Origin: Acidimicrobiaceae bacterium
Lineage (GTDB): Bacteria; Actinomycetota; Acidimicrobiia; Acidimicrobiales; Ilumatobacteraceae
Assembly (NCBI GenBank): GCA_020637235.1
Contig: JACJWG010000007.1
Span: 1-64,000, forward strand
Direction: 5' to 3'
DNA length: 64,000 bases
Shown: positions 51,632 through 59,110 of the stretch, one piece after another
How positions within the stretch are numbered: the first letter of the stretch is position 1
How the letters are laid out: every line of letters starts with the position of its first letter
Translations under genes and position numbers: made by a program
The notes under the pieces: model-generated
The model's input: only the letters and a program-made list of their open reading frames with translations
Told to the model about the DNA's origin: nothing
Databases searched by the model: none

Positions 51632-52831
51632 CTACGTTGCCTTTGCGGCCCGACCGGATCGCTTCTTCGCCGCCTGCTTCGGGACGCGAGTCGCTGTTTT
51701 CTGCCCGCCTTCGGAATCGGTGTCGTACTTCGGAGACGGCGCAGCGACCGCCACCTCTCCAACCTCCTGAATCGGCCGACGCCTCGCTCTGAGGCGCATG
51801 AGGCGCTCTCGGCCGCGCTGCGTCAAGGTCCAGTAGGCCTCTTTGTCGGAAACAGCACGCCGCCGATCACTCTGCTGAATGAGCCCAAGTGCGAACAACT
51901 GAATCTTGATGTCATGGAGGTTCTCGTCGACCGACCACGTAGTTTCCAGCTTGCCGTAATCGCGAGGCAGCTTCGCCTCACGACTTGCATAGAGATCAAG
52001 CGCCAAGTCATCAAGCCGATCGTCAAGGTTGCTCTCAGAGACCTCATCGATCATCGTCGGCCCAACAAAGGCGAATATGCGATCCCACGAGACATCGTGT
52101 CGCGGAAAGATCGTTGTCGTCTTCGTCGAATACGTGGTGCCTGCCTTCACCATGTCGCTCGTCCAGTACCGGAAGCCGACACTGAACGGATACAGATCAG
52201 CACCCTGTTCCAACTCGGCCGCGTCTGCGAGTTCGCCTGTCCGGGAAGCCTCCAGCTCTGCAGTCAGCTCCACGACCCGGGCTCGAAGCTCAGCTAACTC
52301 CTGGCCAACCTCAGGCGTTAGAGCATTCCTGGCACGAACCCAGCCTTCGGCAGGATGAGTCTTCCTCGTCTGGATGAGACTTTTTGCGACTTGACCAGCA
52401 AGCTCCTGAGGTGTCGTCCAGTACTTCACCATTCGAGTTTCGACTTGGGATCGAAAGTCGGCAAGCTTGCGTCGAGCGTCGCTGTCAAGCTCTGACTTCG
52501 AGACCTCTATCGACTCTGGCCTACCATGAAGAAAGCCCATTATTGGAAGCCCGATCTGTTTCGCGTACTCAAACTCCATCTGCGTGTAGCTCAAGCCCCG
52601 ATCGGGGTCAATTGATCCGTAGCGACCACCGACGACCACGACGTAGTAATCGCAATCGTCGATCACTCGACGAATAAGCGTCCACCGATCGTCATCACTC
52701 GCAGGAAACAACTCCATACCCGCCGGAATGCAGTCAGCTTCGAGCAACGTCTGTATGACTTCCTGCCGTTCTGCGACAAGGTCGAGGTAGGTGGAACTCA
52801 CGAACACTTGCTCACGCCGCTCGACAGCCAT
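51632..52831 (-). CDS. DUF4062 (TIR-like) protein with coiled coil and winged-helix-like C-terminus; candidate defence gene
   Basis: 399 residues from ATG 52831, with TACCAT 6 nt upstream and no ribosome site. The N-terminal ~110 residues are DUF4062: Q-V-F-V-S-S-T-Y-L-D-L-V-A-E-R, M-E-L-F-P-A-S-D-D-D-R-W, V-I-D-D-C-D-Y-Y-V-V-V-V-G-G-R-Y-G-S, M-E-F-E-Y-A. Then a coiled coil (~195-225, E-L-A-E-L-R-A-R-V-V-E-L) and a C-terminal region resembling a winged helix (W-T-L-T-Q-R-G-R-E-R-L) with a basic tail. DUF4062 is related to TIR domains and is often fused to STAND NTPases. Here it is the sole cargo gene of a mobile element, which suggests anti-phage or host-control function; that is inference. 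Confidence 0.75.
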   Translation of the reverse strand: MAVERREQVFVSSTYLDLVAERQEVIQTLLEADCIPAGMELFPASDDDRWTLIRRVIDDCDYYVVVVGGRYGSIDPDRGLSYTQMEFEYAKQIGLPIMGFLHGRPESIEVSKSELDSDARRKLADFRSQVETRMVKYWTTPQELAGQVAKSLIQTRKTHPAEGWVRARNALTPEVGQELAELRARVVELTAELEASRTGELADAAELEQGADLYPFSVGFRYWTSDMVKAGTTYSTKTTTIFPRHDVSWDRIFAFVGPTMIDEVSESNLDDRLDDLALDLYASREAKLPRDYGKLETTWSVDENLHDIKIQLFALGLIQQSDRRRAVSDKEAYWTLTQRGRERLMRLRARRRPIQEVGEVAVAAPSPKYDTDSEGGQKTATRVPKQAAKKRSGRAAKAT

Positions 52832-53155
52832 CAGGTAATGGTAGCCAGTCGGGTGCGGTCTCTGTAATACAGCACCCGCAAACTGCACGGACGGCCGATC
52901 CGTCTCCTGAGCCGGCGAGCGCGAAGCGCGAAGTCGGAACCCGCCGGGAGGCACCTCTTGACAGGCGAATGACAGGGGTGTCATTCTGCGGGCGCACCAA
53001 CAAGCGTTTCTCACTTCAACTAGCGGTCGGCTTACCCGGGCTCAACGGACGGGCATGCGAGGCACGTGGCCCTCGCTCACACTCAGACCCGAACAACTCA
53101 CTCATACGCACGGTGCAAATGCGTTCGGTTGATTCGTCTCGTCTGAGGAGTTCTC
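52832..53155. promoter_or_regulatory. Divergent control region of the integrative element
   Basis: 324 bp between DUF4062 (left) and the Rep-like gene (right). It holds TACCAT (52838-52843, minus strand) for DUF4062, the rightward promoter at 52958-52986, and GAGGAG just before ATG 53156. No gene is seen inside. Confidence 0.6.
52958..52986 (+). promoter_or_regulatory. Promoter with overlapping inverted repeat for the Rep-integrase operon
   Basis: TTGACA (consensus -35, 52958-52963), 17 bp, TCATTC (52981-52986). GAATGAC (52967-52973) and GTCATTC (52980-52986) are perfect 7-bp arms with a 6-nt spacer that span the -10. This probably controls the rep and integrase genes. Confidence 0.6.
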
Positions 53156-54205
53156 ATGAGTCCCCCACCTCCGGTGGAGCTGCTGTCCGGTATCGACGCG
53201 CTCTACCTGTCCGCTCAGTGCAACCTGCACCCGTCGTTGCTCGACGACCTCGAAGGCGCTCGGCAACTGGCGGAGCTGACGTCGCTCCCCGTGCCTGCCG
53301 ATCTCGGCGGCTACCCGGTGACGGTGCAGCCGCACTCGTTCGGCAAGTACCGCTATTGCCTGAAGCACGACCTCGGCATGCTCGGGTTCACGCCGAGCAG
53401 GAAGCTGCCGCCGATCCGCTACCAGGCGTCGGCGGTGGCGCTGCACGCGGCCGGGCCCGAAGGGGCGGTGCTCTGGCTGCGCAACCTGCTCGACTCTGCC
53501 GGCATCGATGCGACGCTGCACGTGAGTCGTCTCGACCTGCACAGTGATTGGCAGAGGCTCGATATGAAGGCGAGCGAGCGGGCGAACTTCGTGACCTACT
53601 CGAACCTCCGGGCGCTGTACGAAGTCGATGAGCAGCTGGCCGGCCTGAACTTCGGCAAACGGGGCGCGCCGATCTACTGCCGGATCTACGACAAGAGCCG
53701 TGAGGCCGAGAAGAACGGGCATGACTGGTGGCCCGAGGTGTGGGGGCCGGCGTACGACCCGGACGAGAAGGTGCTTCGCATCGAGTTCGAGCTGAGGCGC
53801 GAGGGGTTGAAGCAGTTCGGCGTCGACACACCCGACGAGGCGATCTCCCGGGCCGGCGAGCTGTGGGCGTACGTGACTCAGAGCTGGCTCTCGTTGCGCC
53901 AGCCGAGCGCCGACGAGACCCGTTCACGCTGGCCGGTCGACCCTCGGTGGCAGGCGGTGCAACGAGCGACGCTGGCCGGTGGGTGTGCTCCCGCAGCTCG
54001 CATCCGTGAAGGCGAACGGCAAGGGCAGCTCCGGACCTATCGCAAGCTCGCCACGGGTGTGCTGAGCAGCATGGCGGTCCCAATGGGCACGCATGATGTC
54101 GACGACACTCTCGACGCGCTCGTGCCAGAGCTGCGCCTCTACGAGCAGGTGAGCGGGCAGGCTTTCGGCGATCGGGTCGCGACGAAGCGGCAACGGGGTG
54201 CATGA
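53156..54205 (+). CDS. Replication-initiator-like protein
   Basis: 349 residues with GAGGAG upstream. It resembles the phage/plasmid replication initiation factor family (Rep_trans type): S-R-L-D-L-H-S-D-W, then I-Y-C-R-I-Y-D-K-S-R-E-A-E, and V-L-R-I-E-F-E-L-R-R-E-G-L-K-Q-F-G. These correspond to the Asp-containing strand, the Tyr-D-K motif and the R-x-E-x-x-x strand of that family. It would nick or start replication of the circular form. The match rests on motif wording alone; a relaxase-like role is the main alternative. Confidence 0.65.
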   Translation: MSPPPPVELLSGIDALYLSAQCNLHPSLLDDLEGARQLAELTSLPVPADLGGYPVTVQPHSFGKYRYCLKHDLGMLGFTPSRKLPPIRYQASAVALHAAGPEGAVLWLRNLLDSAGIDATLHVSRLDLHSDWQRLDMKASERANFVTYSNLRALYEVDEQLAGLNFGKRGAPIYCRIYDKSREAEKNGHDWWPEVWGPAYDPDEKVLRIEFELRREGLKQFGVDTPDEAISRAGELWAYVTQSWLSLRQPSADETRSRWPVDPRWQAVQRATLAGGCAPAARIREGERQGQLRTYRKLATGVLSSMAVPMGTHDVDDTLDALVPELRLYEQVSGQAFGDRVATKRQRGA

Positions 54206-54423
54206 TGGGCCGGCGACCCAACTACGCGCTGGTGGCCGGCGTGCTGACGGGGATCGCGCTGCGGATCGTGTTGGAGCGGGCGACGGAGGACGGAGATGCT
54301 GACGATCGGCTACGTGCGGGTCTCGACGGAGGATCAGGTGGAGCACTCCCCCGATGCCCAGCGGGATCGGTGCAAGCAGTACGCGAAGGCGAACGAACTG
54401 GGGCCGATACAATTCCTGAGTGA
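54202..54423 (+). CDS. Possible small ORF between rep and integrase
   Basis: ATG 54202 overlaps the rep stop (ATGA), the usual coupling signal here. The first ~30 residues (M-G-R-R-P-N-Y-A-L-V-A-G-V-L-T-G-I-A-L-R) look coded and mildly hydrophobic, but the frame then runs 128 bp into the integrase gene, where it reads as a shadow. It may be a genuine ~73-residue protein or just spacer. Confidence 0.3.
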   Translation: MMGRRPNYALVAGVLTGIALRIVLERATEDGDADDRLRAGLDGGSGGALPRCPAGSVQAVREGERTGADTIPE

Positions 54424-55741
54424 CGAGGGCTGGTCGGGCAAGAACCTCGAGCGACCGGCGATGCGGGAGCTGATCAAGCTGATCGAGGCCGATGCCGTGG
54501 CACACCTCGTGATCTGGCGGCTCGATCGGCTCACCCGCGACTCGGGCGATCAGAGTCGGCTCATCCGCTTGTGCGAGGAGCACTGCGTGTCGATCTACTC
54601 GGTGAGCGAGGGACCCGTTCGCATTGACACGGCCTCAGGTCGGATGCAGGCAGGCATCCACGGCGTGTTCGCTCAGTACTACCGCGAGCACGTGGTGGAG
54701 AACGTCCGTCTCGGGCAGGACCAGGCGGCGAGAGCAGGTCGCTGGCAGAACCATGCTCCGACCGGGTACGACCTCGTCAACGGCTTCTTGCAGAAGAACG
54801 AGCAGGCGCTGATCGTCCGGCGGATCTTTAAGCTCAGAGCGCAGGGCATGTCGTACTCGGAGATCGAGCGAGCGACGGGCGTGAAGTACTCGACGGTGCG
54901 GCACGTCTGCTTGAACCGGGCGTACCTCGGCGAAGTGTTGCACCGCGGCGAGTGGTACCCGGGCGTGCACGAGCCCTTGGTCACGGCCGAGGAGTTCGCG
55001 GCGGCACAGAAGGCGCACATCCCGGGCCGTCGGCGTAGCAAGGACCTCTTGTCGGGCAAGGTGCGCTGTGGTCTGTGCGGCAAGGTTCTGTGCGTCGAAC
55101 GGAACAGCAGGGGCACGACGATCTATCGCTGCAAGCACCGAGGCAAGGGCTGCGAGATCCCCGGTCGATCCGCTCCCGGTCTGCACCGAGCTGCGCAACT
55201 CGGCCTCCGTCTGATCGGCACCGACGAGGAGTTGAAACGAGCGATCCGGGCCGAGCTCGGGCGGCACGGCGGCGGCCCGAACTCGGCGCAGCCGAGCCGG
55301 GCCGGCGACGCCGCCAAGCTCCGCCGGAAGCTGGAGAAGCTCCTGGAGCTGTACTACGAGGACAACATCACGGCGGAGTTCTTCCGCGAGCAAGAGTCGA
55401 GGCTCTCCCGCCAGATCCAGTCGATCGAGGCGGAGGCACACGCTGCAGCTGAAGCGGCGCAGTCGCAGCATGCGCTGTCCGAGCAGTTCGAGCAGGTGGC
55501 GCAGATCCTGGAGCAGCTCCCGCTCGACCTCATCTGGAACGAAGCCAACGACACCGAACGGCGCACGCTCGTGCACGAGCTGGTGGAGCGAGTGGAGGTC
55601 CACTCCGACCATCTGCGGGTGGCCATCGCTGGCGCTCCTCCGCTGCGGGTGGACATGGCCGAGGTCGGCCTGCGTGATCCCGGTATGGGATCAGTGGTGT
55701 CGAAGGGGGGACTTGAACCCCCACGGGATTTCTCCCACTAG
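54296..55741 (+). CDS. Large serine integrase
   Basis: 481 residues with GGAG just before ATG 54296. Resolvase domain with catalytic Ser10 (G-Y-V-R-V-S-T-E-D-Q) and R-L-D-R-L-T-R-D; recombinase domain (G-Y-D-L-V-N-G-F, E-Q-A-L-I-V-R-R-I-F); zinc ribbon (C-G-L-C-G-K-V-L-C); coiled coil (A-A-K-L-R-R-K-L-E-K-L-L-E-L-Y). It should catalyse integration and excision of the element. The last ~16 codons run antisense through tRNA-Leu (stop at 55739-55741), so its C-terminus differs between the integrated and circular forms. Serine integrases less often use tRNA 3' ends than tyrosine integrases. Confidence 0.92.
   Translation: MLTIGYVRVSTEDQVEHSPDAQRDRCKQYAKANELGPIQFLSDEGWSGKNLERPAMRELIKLIEADAVAHLVIWRLDRLTRDSGDQSRLIRLCEEHCVSIYSVSEGPVRIDTASGRMQAGIHGVFAQYYREHVVENVRLGQDQAARAGRWQNHAPTGYDLVNGFLQKNEQALIVRRIFKLRAQGMSYSEIERATGVKYSTVRHVCLNRAYLGEVLHRGEWYPGVHEPLVTAEEFAAAQKAHIPGRRRSKDLLSGKVRCGLCGKVLCVERNSRGTTIYRCKHRGKGCEIPGRSAPGLHRAAQLGLRLIGTDEELKRAIRAELGRHGGGPNSAQPSRAGDAAKLRRKLEKLLELYYEDNITAEFFREQESRLSRQIQSIEAEAHAAAEAAQSQHALSEQFEQVAQILEQLPLDLIWNEANDTERRTLVHELVERVEVHSDHLRVAIAGAPPLRVDMAEVGLRDPGMGSVVSKGGLEPPRDFSH
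55694..55708. other. Right attachment-site repeat within tRNA-Leu
   Basis: GTGGTGTCGAAGGGG, covering the encoded CCA end and acceptor strand of the tRNA plus V-V-S-K-G codons of the integrase. Confidence 0.8.
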
Positions 55742-55781
55742 CCCCTCAAGCTAGCGCGTCTGCCTATTTCGCCACTTCGAC
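55695..55781 (-). tRNA. tRNA-Leu (anticodon GAG)
   Basis: 87 nt on the minus strand. Acceptor arms GTCGAAG and CTTCGAC, discriminator A, encoded CCA; anticodon stem CTAGC/GCTAG with loop T-T-G-A-G-G-G, anticodon GAG (reads CUC/CUU); a variable arm of class II length; T arm GGGGG-TTCAAGT-CCCCC. The 3' end is the integration site of the element. Confidence 0.95.
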
Positions 55782-55806
55782 GTGGGGCACTGAATCTAGC
55801 GGCCGG

Positions 55807-56049
55807 TCAGCTGCGGACCAACAGGAAACCCAGCGCGATGACGGTGAAGAACCAGATCAGCGCGAACACCGTGGTGATCCGGTTCAGGTTCCGCTCGGCG
55901 GCCGACGAGCCCAGCGCGGCGCTGCCGCCACCACCGAACATGTCGGACAGACCGCCACCGCGACCACTGTGCATCAAGATGCCCGCCACCATGGCCACCA
56001 TGGACAGCAGGTTGAGGATCAACACCAGGTACATGATGAGGTCGCGCAC
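55807..56049 (-). CDS. secG: Preprotein translocase subunit SecG
   Basis: 80 residues from GTG 56049. Two membrane spans (~5-25 and ~58-78) flank a Gly-rich loop (S-G-R-G-G-G-L-S-D-M-F-G-G-G) typical of SecG, and R-I-T lies before span 2. It is part of the SecYEG export channel. TAGGAT sits 8 nt before the GTG, so it has its own leaderless promoter besides possible read-through from the opp operon 28 bp upstream. Confidence 0.95.
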   Translation of the reverse strand: MRDLIMYLVLILNLLSMVAMVAGILMHSGRGGGLSDMFGGGGSAALGSSAAERNLNRITTVFALIWFFTVIALGFLLVRS

Positions 56050-56057
56050 GGGGAACG

Positions 56058-56063
56058 ATCCTA
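56058..56063 (-). promoter_or_regulatory. -10 box for leaderless secG transcript
   Basis: Reads TAGGAT on the minus strand, 8 nt before GTG 56049. Confidence 0.5.
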
Positions 56064-56077
56064 TCTGCTGGTGTCGC

Positions 56078-57109
56078 TCAGAGCGCGGCGCCGGTCGGCG
56101 TCGACGACGCCGATGACGCCGACACCTTCACCGGCATCACTTCGGCGAAATGACACGCCACCGGATGTCCACTCCCGCGTGTCACCAGCGCCGGCTCCTC
56201 CTCGGCACAGATGTCCTTCGCGATCGGGCACCGGGTCCGGAACCGGCATCCGCTCGGCGGGTTGATCGGGCTCGGCACGTCACCCTGCAACAGGATCCGC
56301 TGCCGATCGCGTTCGACGATCGGGTCCGGCTCGGGGATCGCCGACAGCAGCGCCTGGGTGTACGGGTGACGCGGCTGGAGATACAGCTCCTCGGCCGGAC
56401 CGATCTCCATGATCTTGCCGAGGTACATCACCGCCACCACTTCGCTGATGTGGCGCACCACCGACAGGTCGTGGGCGATGAAGAGGTACGACAGCTTCAG
56501 TTCCTGCTGCAGGTCCTGCAACAGGTTGATCACGCCGGCCTGGATGCTCACGTCGAGCGCCGACACCGGCTCGTCGAGCACGATGAGCGACGGGTTGAGC
56601 GCAAGTGCACGTGCGATGCCGATGCGCTGACGCTGTCCGCCGGAGAACTCGTGCGGGAACCGGCGGGCGTGGTCGGGCGACAGGCCGACGAGCTCGAGCA
56701 GATCGGCGACCTTCTTCACGTGGTCGCCCTTGATCTTCTGGATCTCGAACGGCTCGATGATCGCGTCCTGCACCGTGCGACGCGGATCGAGCGACGCGTA
56801 CGGGTCCTGGAACACGATCTGCATGTCGCGGCGCAGCTCGCGCAACCGCTTCGCCTCGAGGCCCACGAGCTCCTGGCCCTTGAACTTCACCGAACCGGCG
56901 GTGGGCTCGATGAGGCGGAGCAGGCAGCGCCCGACGGTGGTCTTGCCCGAGCCGGACTCGCCCACCACACCGACAGTCTGTCCCGAGCCGATCGTGAACG
57001 ACACGTCGCTGACGGCCTGCACCGTGCGGTGCACGACGCGCAAACCCTTGGAGGCGCGCACGTCGAAGTGCTTCACCAACCCTTCCACCTGCAGGATCGC
57101 GTCAGCCAC
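56078..57109 (-). CDS. Oligopeptide/dipeptide ABC transporter ATP-binding protein (OppF-like)
   Basis: 343 residues from GTG 57109, overlapping the stop of the preceding gene by 8 nt. Walker A G-E-S-G-S-G-K-T-T, signature S-G-G-Q-R-Q-R-I, Walker B L-I-V-L-D-E-P-V-S-A-L-D, and the C-terminal Opp/Dpp Fe-S-like Cys cluster region (C-R-F-R-T-R-C-P-I-A-K-D-I-C). It powers peptide uptake together with the OppD-like partner. Confidence 0.92.
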   Translation of the reverse strand: MADAILQVEGLVKHFDVRASKGLRVVHRTVQAVSDVSFTIGSGQTVGVVGESGSGKTTVGRCLLRLIEPTAGSVKFKGQELVGLEAKRLRELRRDMQIVFQDPYASLDPRRTVQDAIIEPFEIQKIKGDHVKKVADLLELVGLSPDHARRFPHEFSGGQRQRIGIARALALNPSLIVLDEPVSALDVSIQAGVINLLQDLQQELKLSYLFIAHDLSVVRHISEVVAVMYLGKIMEIGPAEELYLQPRHPYTQALLSAIPEPDPIVERDRQRILLQGDVPSPINPPSGCRFRTRCPIAKDICAEEEPALVTRGSGHPVACHFAEVMPVKVSASSASSTPTGAAL

Positions 57110-58103
57110 CGGCGATCACCTCGCTCTCCAGCTCGTGTGCACGCACGCACGCGGTCTCGTTGGTGCCGACCAATGCCAGCGCCGGCGGTGCACCATCGGT
57201 GCACTTCGGCTGCGCGTGCACACAGCGCGGCGCGAACGCGCAACCTGACGGCGGGTGCAGCATGTTCGGCGGCGAACCCGGGATCGGCAACAGCCGCTCC
57301 CCTGCCGTGCTCGGCAGCGAGGCCATCAGGCCCTGCGTGTACGGGTGGACCGAATGGGCGAACACGTCGTGCACGCTGGCACGTTCGACCGGGCGACCGG
57401 CGTACATCACCTGCACCCGGTCGGCCACGCGGGCCACCACACCGAGGTCGTGCGTGATCAGCACGATCGCGCTGCCGAGCTCGCGCTGGATGCGCTGGAG
57501 CACCTCGAGGATCTGGGCCTGGACGGTCACGTCGAGCGCAGTGGTCGGCTCGTCGGCGATCAGCACCTCGGGGTCGTTCGCGATCGCCATCGCGATCATC
57601 ACGCGCTGGCGCATGCCACCCGAGAACTCGTGCGGATACTGCCGGGCCCGCTGGTCGGGCTGTGGGATACCCACCATGTCGAGCAGCTCGATCGCACGGG
57701 TCATCGCCGCGCTCTTCGACATGTCCTGGTGGGCGCGGATCATCTCGACGATCTGGTTGCCGATGCGGTGCGTGGGGTTGAGCGCCGACAGCGGATCCTG
57801 GAAGATCATCGCCACCCGCTTGCCGCGCACACTGCGCATCTGCTTGCGCGTGGCCCCGACGAGCTCGGTGCCGCGCACGGTGGCCGAGCCGCTGATCGCA
57901 GCACTCTTCGGCAGCAGGCCCATCAGGCCGAGGAACGTGACGGACTTCCCGGACCCGGACTCGCCCACCACACCGACGATCTCACCGGCGTGCACGTCGA
58001 GGTCGACGCCACGCACGGCCTGCACCGGACCGAGCAGGGTGTTGAAGGTGACCCGGAAGTCGCGCAACGAGAGCACGACCTCGCGGCCGGCATCGGCGAC
58101 CAT
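57102..58103 (-). CDS. Oligopeptide/dipeptide ABC transporter ATP-binding protein (OppD-like)
   Basis: 333 residues. Walker A G-E-S-G-S-G-K-S, signature S-G-G-M-R-Q-R-V, Walker B L-I-A-D-E-P-T-T-A-L-D, and a C-terminal cysteine cluster (C-A-F-A-P-R-C-V-H-A-Q-P-K-C). Its ATG shares one base with the OppC-like stop (TGATG), so it is translationally coupled. Confidence 0.92.
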   Translation of the reverse strand: MVADAGREVVLSLRDFRVTFNTLLGPVQAVRGVDLDVHAGEIVGVVGESGSGKSVTFLGLMGLLPKSAAISGSATVRGTELVGATRKQMRSVRGKRVAMIFQDPLSALNPTHRIGNQIVEMIRAHQDMSKSAAMTRAIELLDMVGIPQPDQRARQYPHEFSGGMRQRVMIAMAIANDPEVLIADEPTTALDVTVQAQILEVLQRIQRELGSAIVLITHDLGVVARVADRVQVMYAGRPVERASVHDVFAHSVHPYTQGLMASLPSTAGERLLPIPGSPPNMLHPPSGCAFAPRCVHAQPKCTDGAPPALALVGTNETACVRAHELESEVIAGG

Positions 58104-59110
58104 CAGTTGCCTCCCGTGTCGAGCTTGGGATCGGTGGCGTCGCGGAGACCGTCACCGATGAAGTTCACGCACAGCGTGACGATCACGAGCAGTGCGCACG
58201 GGAACACCACCATCCACCAATAGCCGGGCAGGAGCGCGCCCTTGGCCTGGCCGACGAGGTTGCCGAGCGAGGTCTGTCCGGCACCCGGTTGCGGCCCGTA
58301 GCCGAAGAAGCCGAGCGTCGCCTCGGCCACGATCGCACTGGCGACGGCGAACGTCAGTGCCACGAGGATCGGGCCGATCGCGTTGGGCAGGATGTGCTTC
58401 ACCACGATGCGGGTGTTGGTGGCCCCGAGCGCCCGCGACGCCTCGACGAACTCGCGTTCTTTCAGCGCGAGCACCTGACCGCGCATGATGCGGGCCACGC
58501 CCATCCACCCGAACACCACGAACAGCGCGATCACGAACCGGATCGACGTGATGTTGCCGATGACGGGTTCGAGCCACGGCACGCTGGACAGGAAACTCCG
58601 GGCGACCAGCAGCGTCACAAGGAACGGGAAGGCCAGGAAGATGTCGGTGACACGCATCAGGATGTCGTCGATCAGCCCGCCGCGCATGCCGGCGATCGAG
58701 CCGATCGTCACGCCGAGCACAGTGCCCATGATCGCCGCAGCGAGACCGATCATCAGCGACACGCGCAAGCCGTAGATGAGGCGGCTGTAGAGGTCGCGGC
58801 CGATGTCGTCGGTCCCGAACCACGCGACCGATCGAGGCGACAGGAACGTGTTCGGCCGCTCGACGCTGGTCTTGAACACGGCCTCGTTCACCCCGTAGCG
58901 GGCCGTGAGCGGAGCCAGGATGACGAACAGGGCCATCACCACGAGCACGACGAGCGACGCCACGGCGCCCTTGTGGTGCAGGTAGCGCTTCACCGCCATG
59001 CGGGCCGGCGAGATCGACTCGGCGAGACCTTGTGTGGCGTCGGATTCGACGTCGACGGCGTCGGCGGCGGGTGCGGCGAGCCGGACGTTGGGAGCAGTGG
59101 TCTCAGTCAA
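58103..59110 (-). CDS. Oligopeptide/dipeptide ABC transporter permease (OppC-like)
   Basis: 335 residues. A ~50-residue cytoplasmic N-terminus, then six membrane spans; the permease loop motif is at E-A-S-R-A-L-G-A-T-N-T-R-I-V-V-K-H-I-L-P-N. Forms the channel with the OppB-like protein. It overlaps the OppB-like stop by 8 nt. Confidence 0.92.
   Translation of the reverse strand: MTETTAPNVRLAAPAADAVDVESDATQGLAESISPARMAVKRYLHHKGAVASLVVLVVMALFVILAPLTARYGVNEAVFKTSVERPNTFLSPRSVAWFGTDDIGRDLYSRLIYGLRVSLMIGLAAAIMGTVLGVTIGSIAGMRGGLIDDILMRVTDIFLAFPFLVTLLVARSFLSSVPWLEPVIGNITSIRFVIALFVVFGWMGVARIMRGQVLALKEREFVEASRALGATNTRIVVKHILPNAIGPILVALTFAVASAIVAEATLGFFGYGPQPGAGQTSLGNLVGQAKGALLPGYWWMVVFPCALLVIVTLCVNFIGDGLRDATDPKLDTGGN

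Larger units (their letters stand above)
51483..55708. mobile_element. 4.2-kb integrative element in tRNA-Leu(GAG)
   Basis: Bounded by identical 15-bp repeats GTGGTGTCGAAGGGG at 51483-51497 and 55694-55708. The right copy is the 3' end of a tRNA-Leu gene plus one base. Inside are a DUF4062 gene, a replication-initiator-like gene and a large serine integrase that abuts the tRNA. Part of it is distinctly AT-richer: sampled 60-base lines in the DUF4062 gene have 48-58% GC, against 75% in a recQ line. No transfer, capsid or partition gene is present, so it may be a minimal replicating integrative element or a satellite. Confidence 0.85.
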
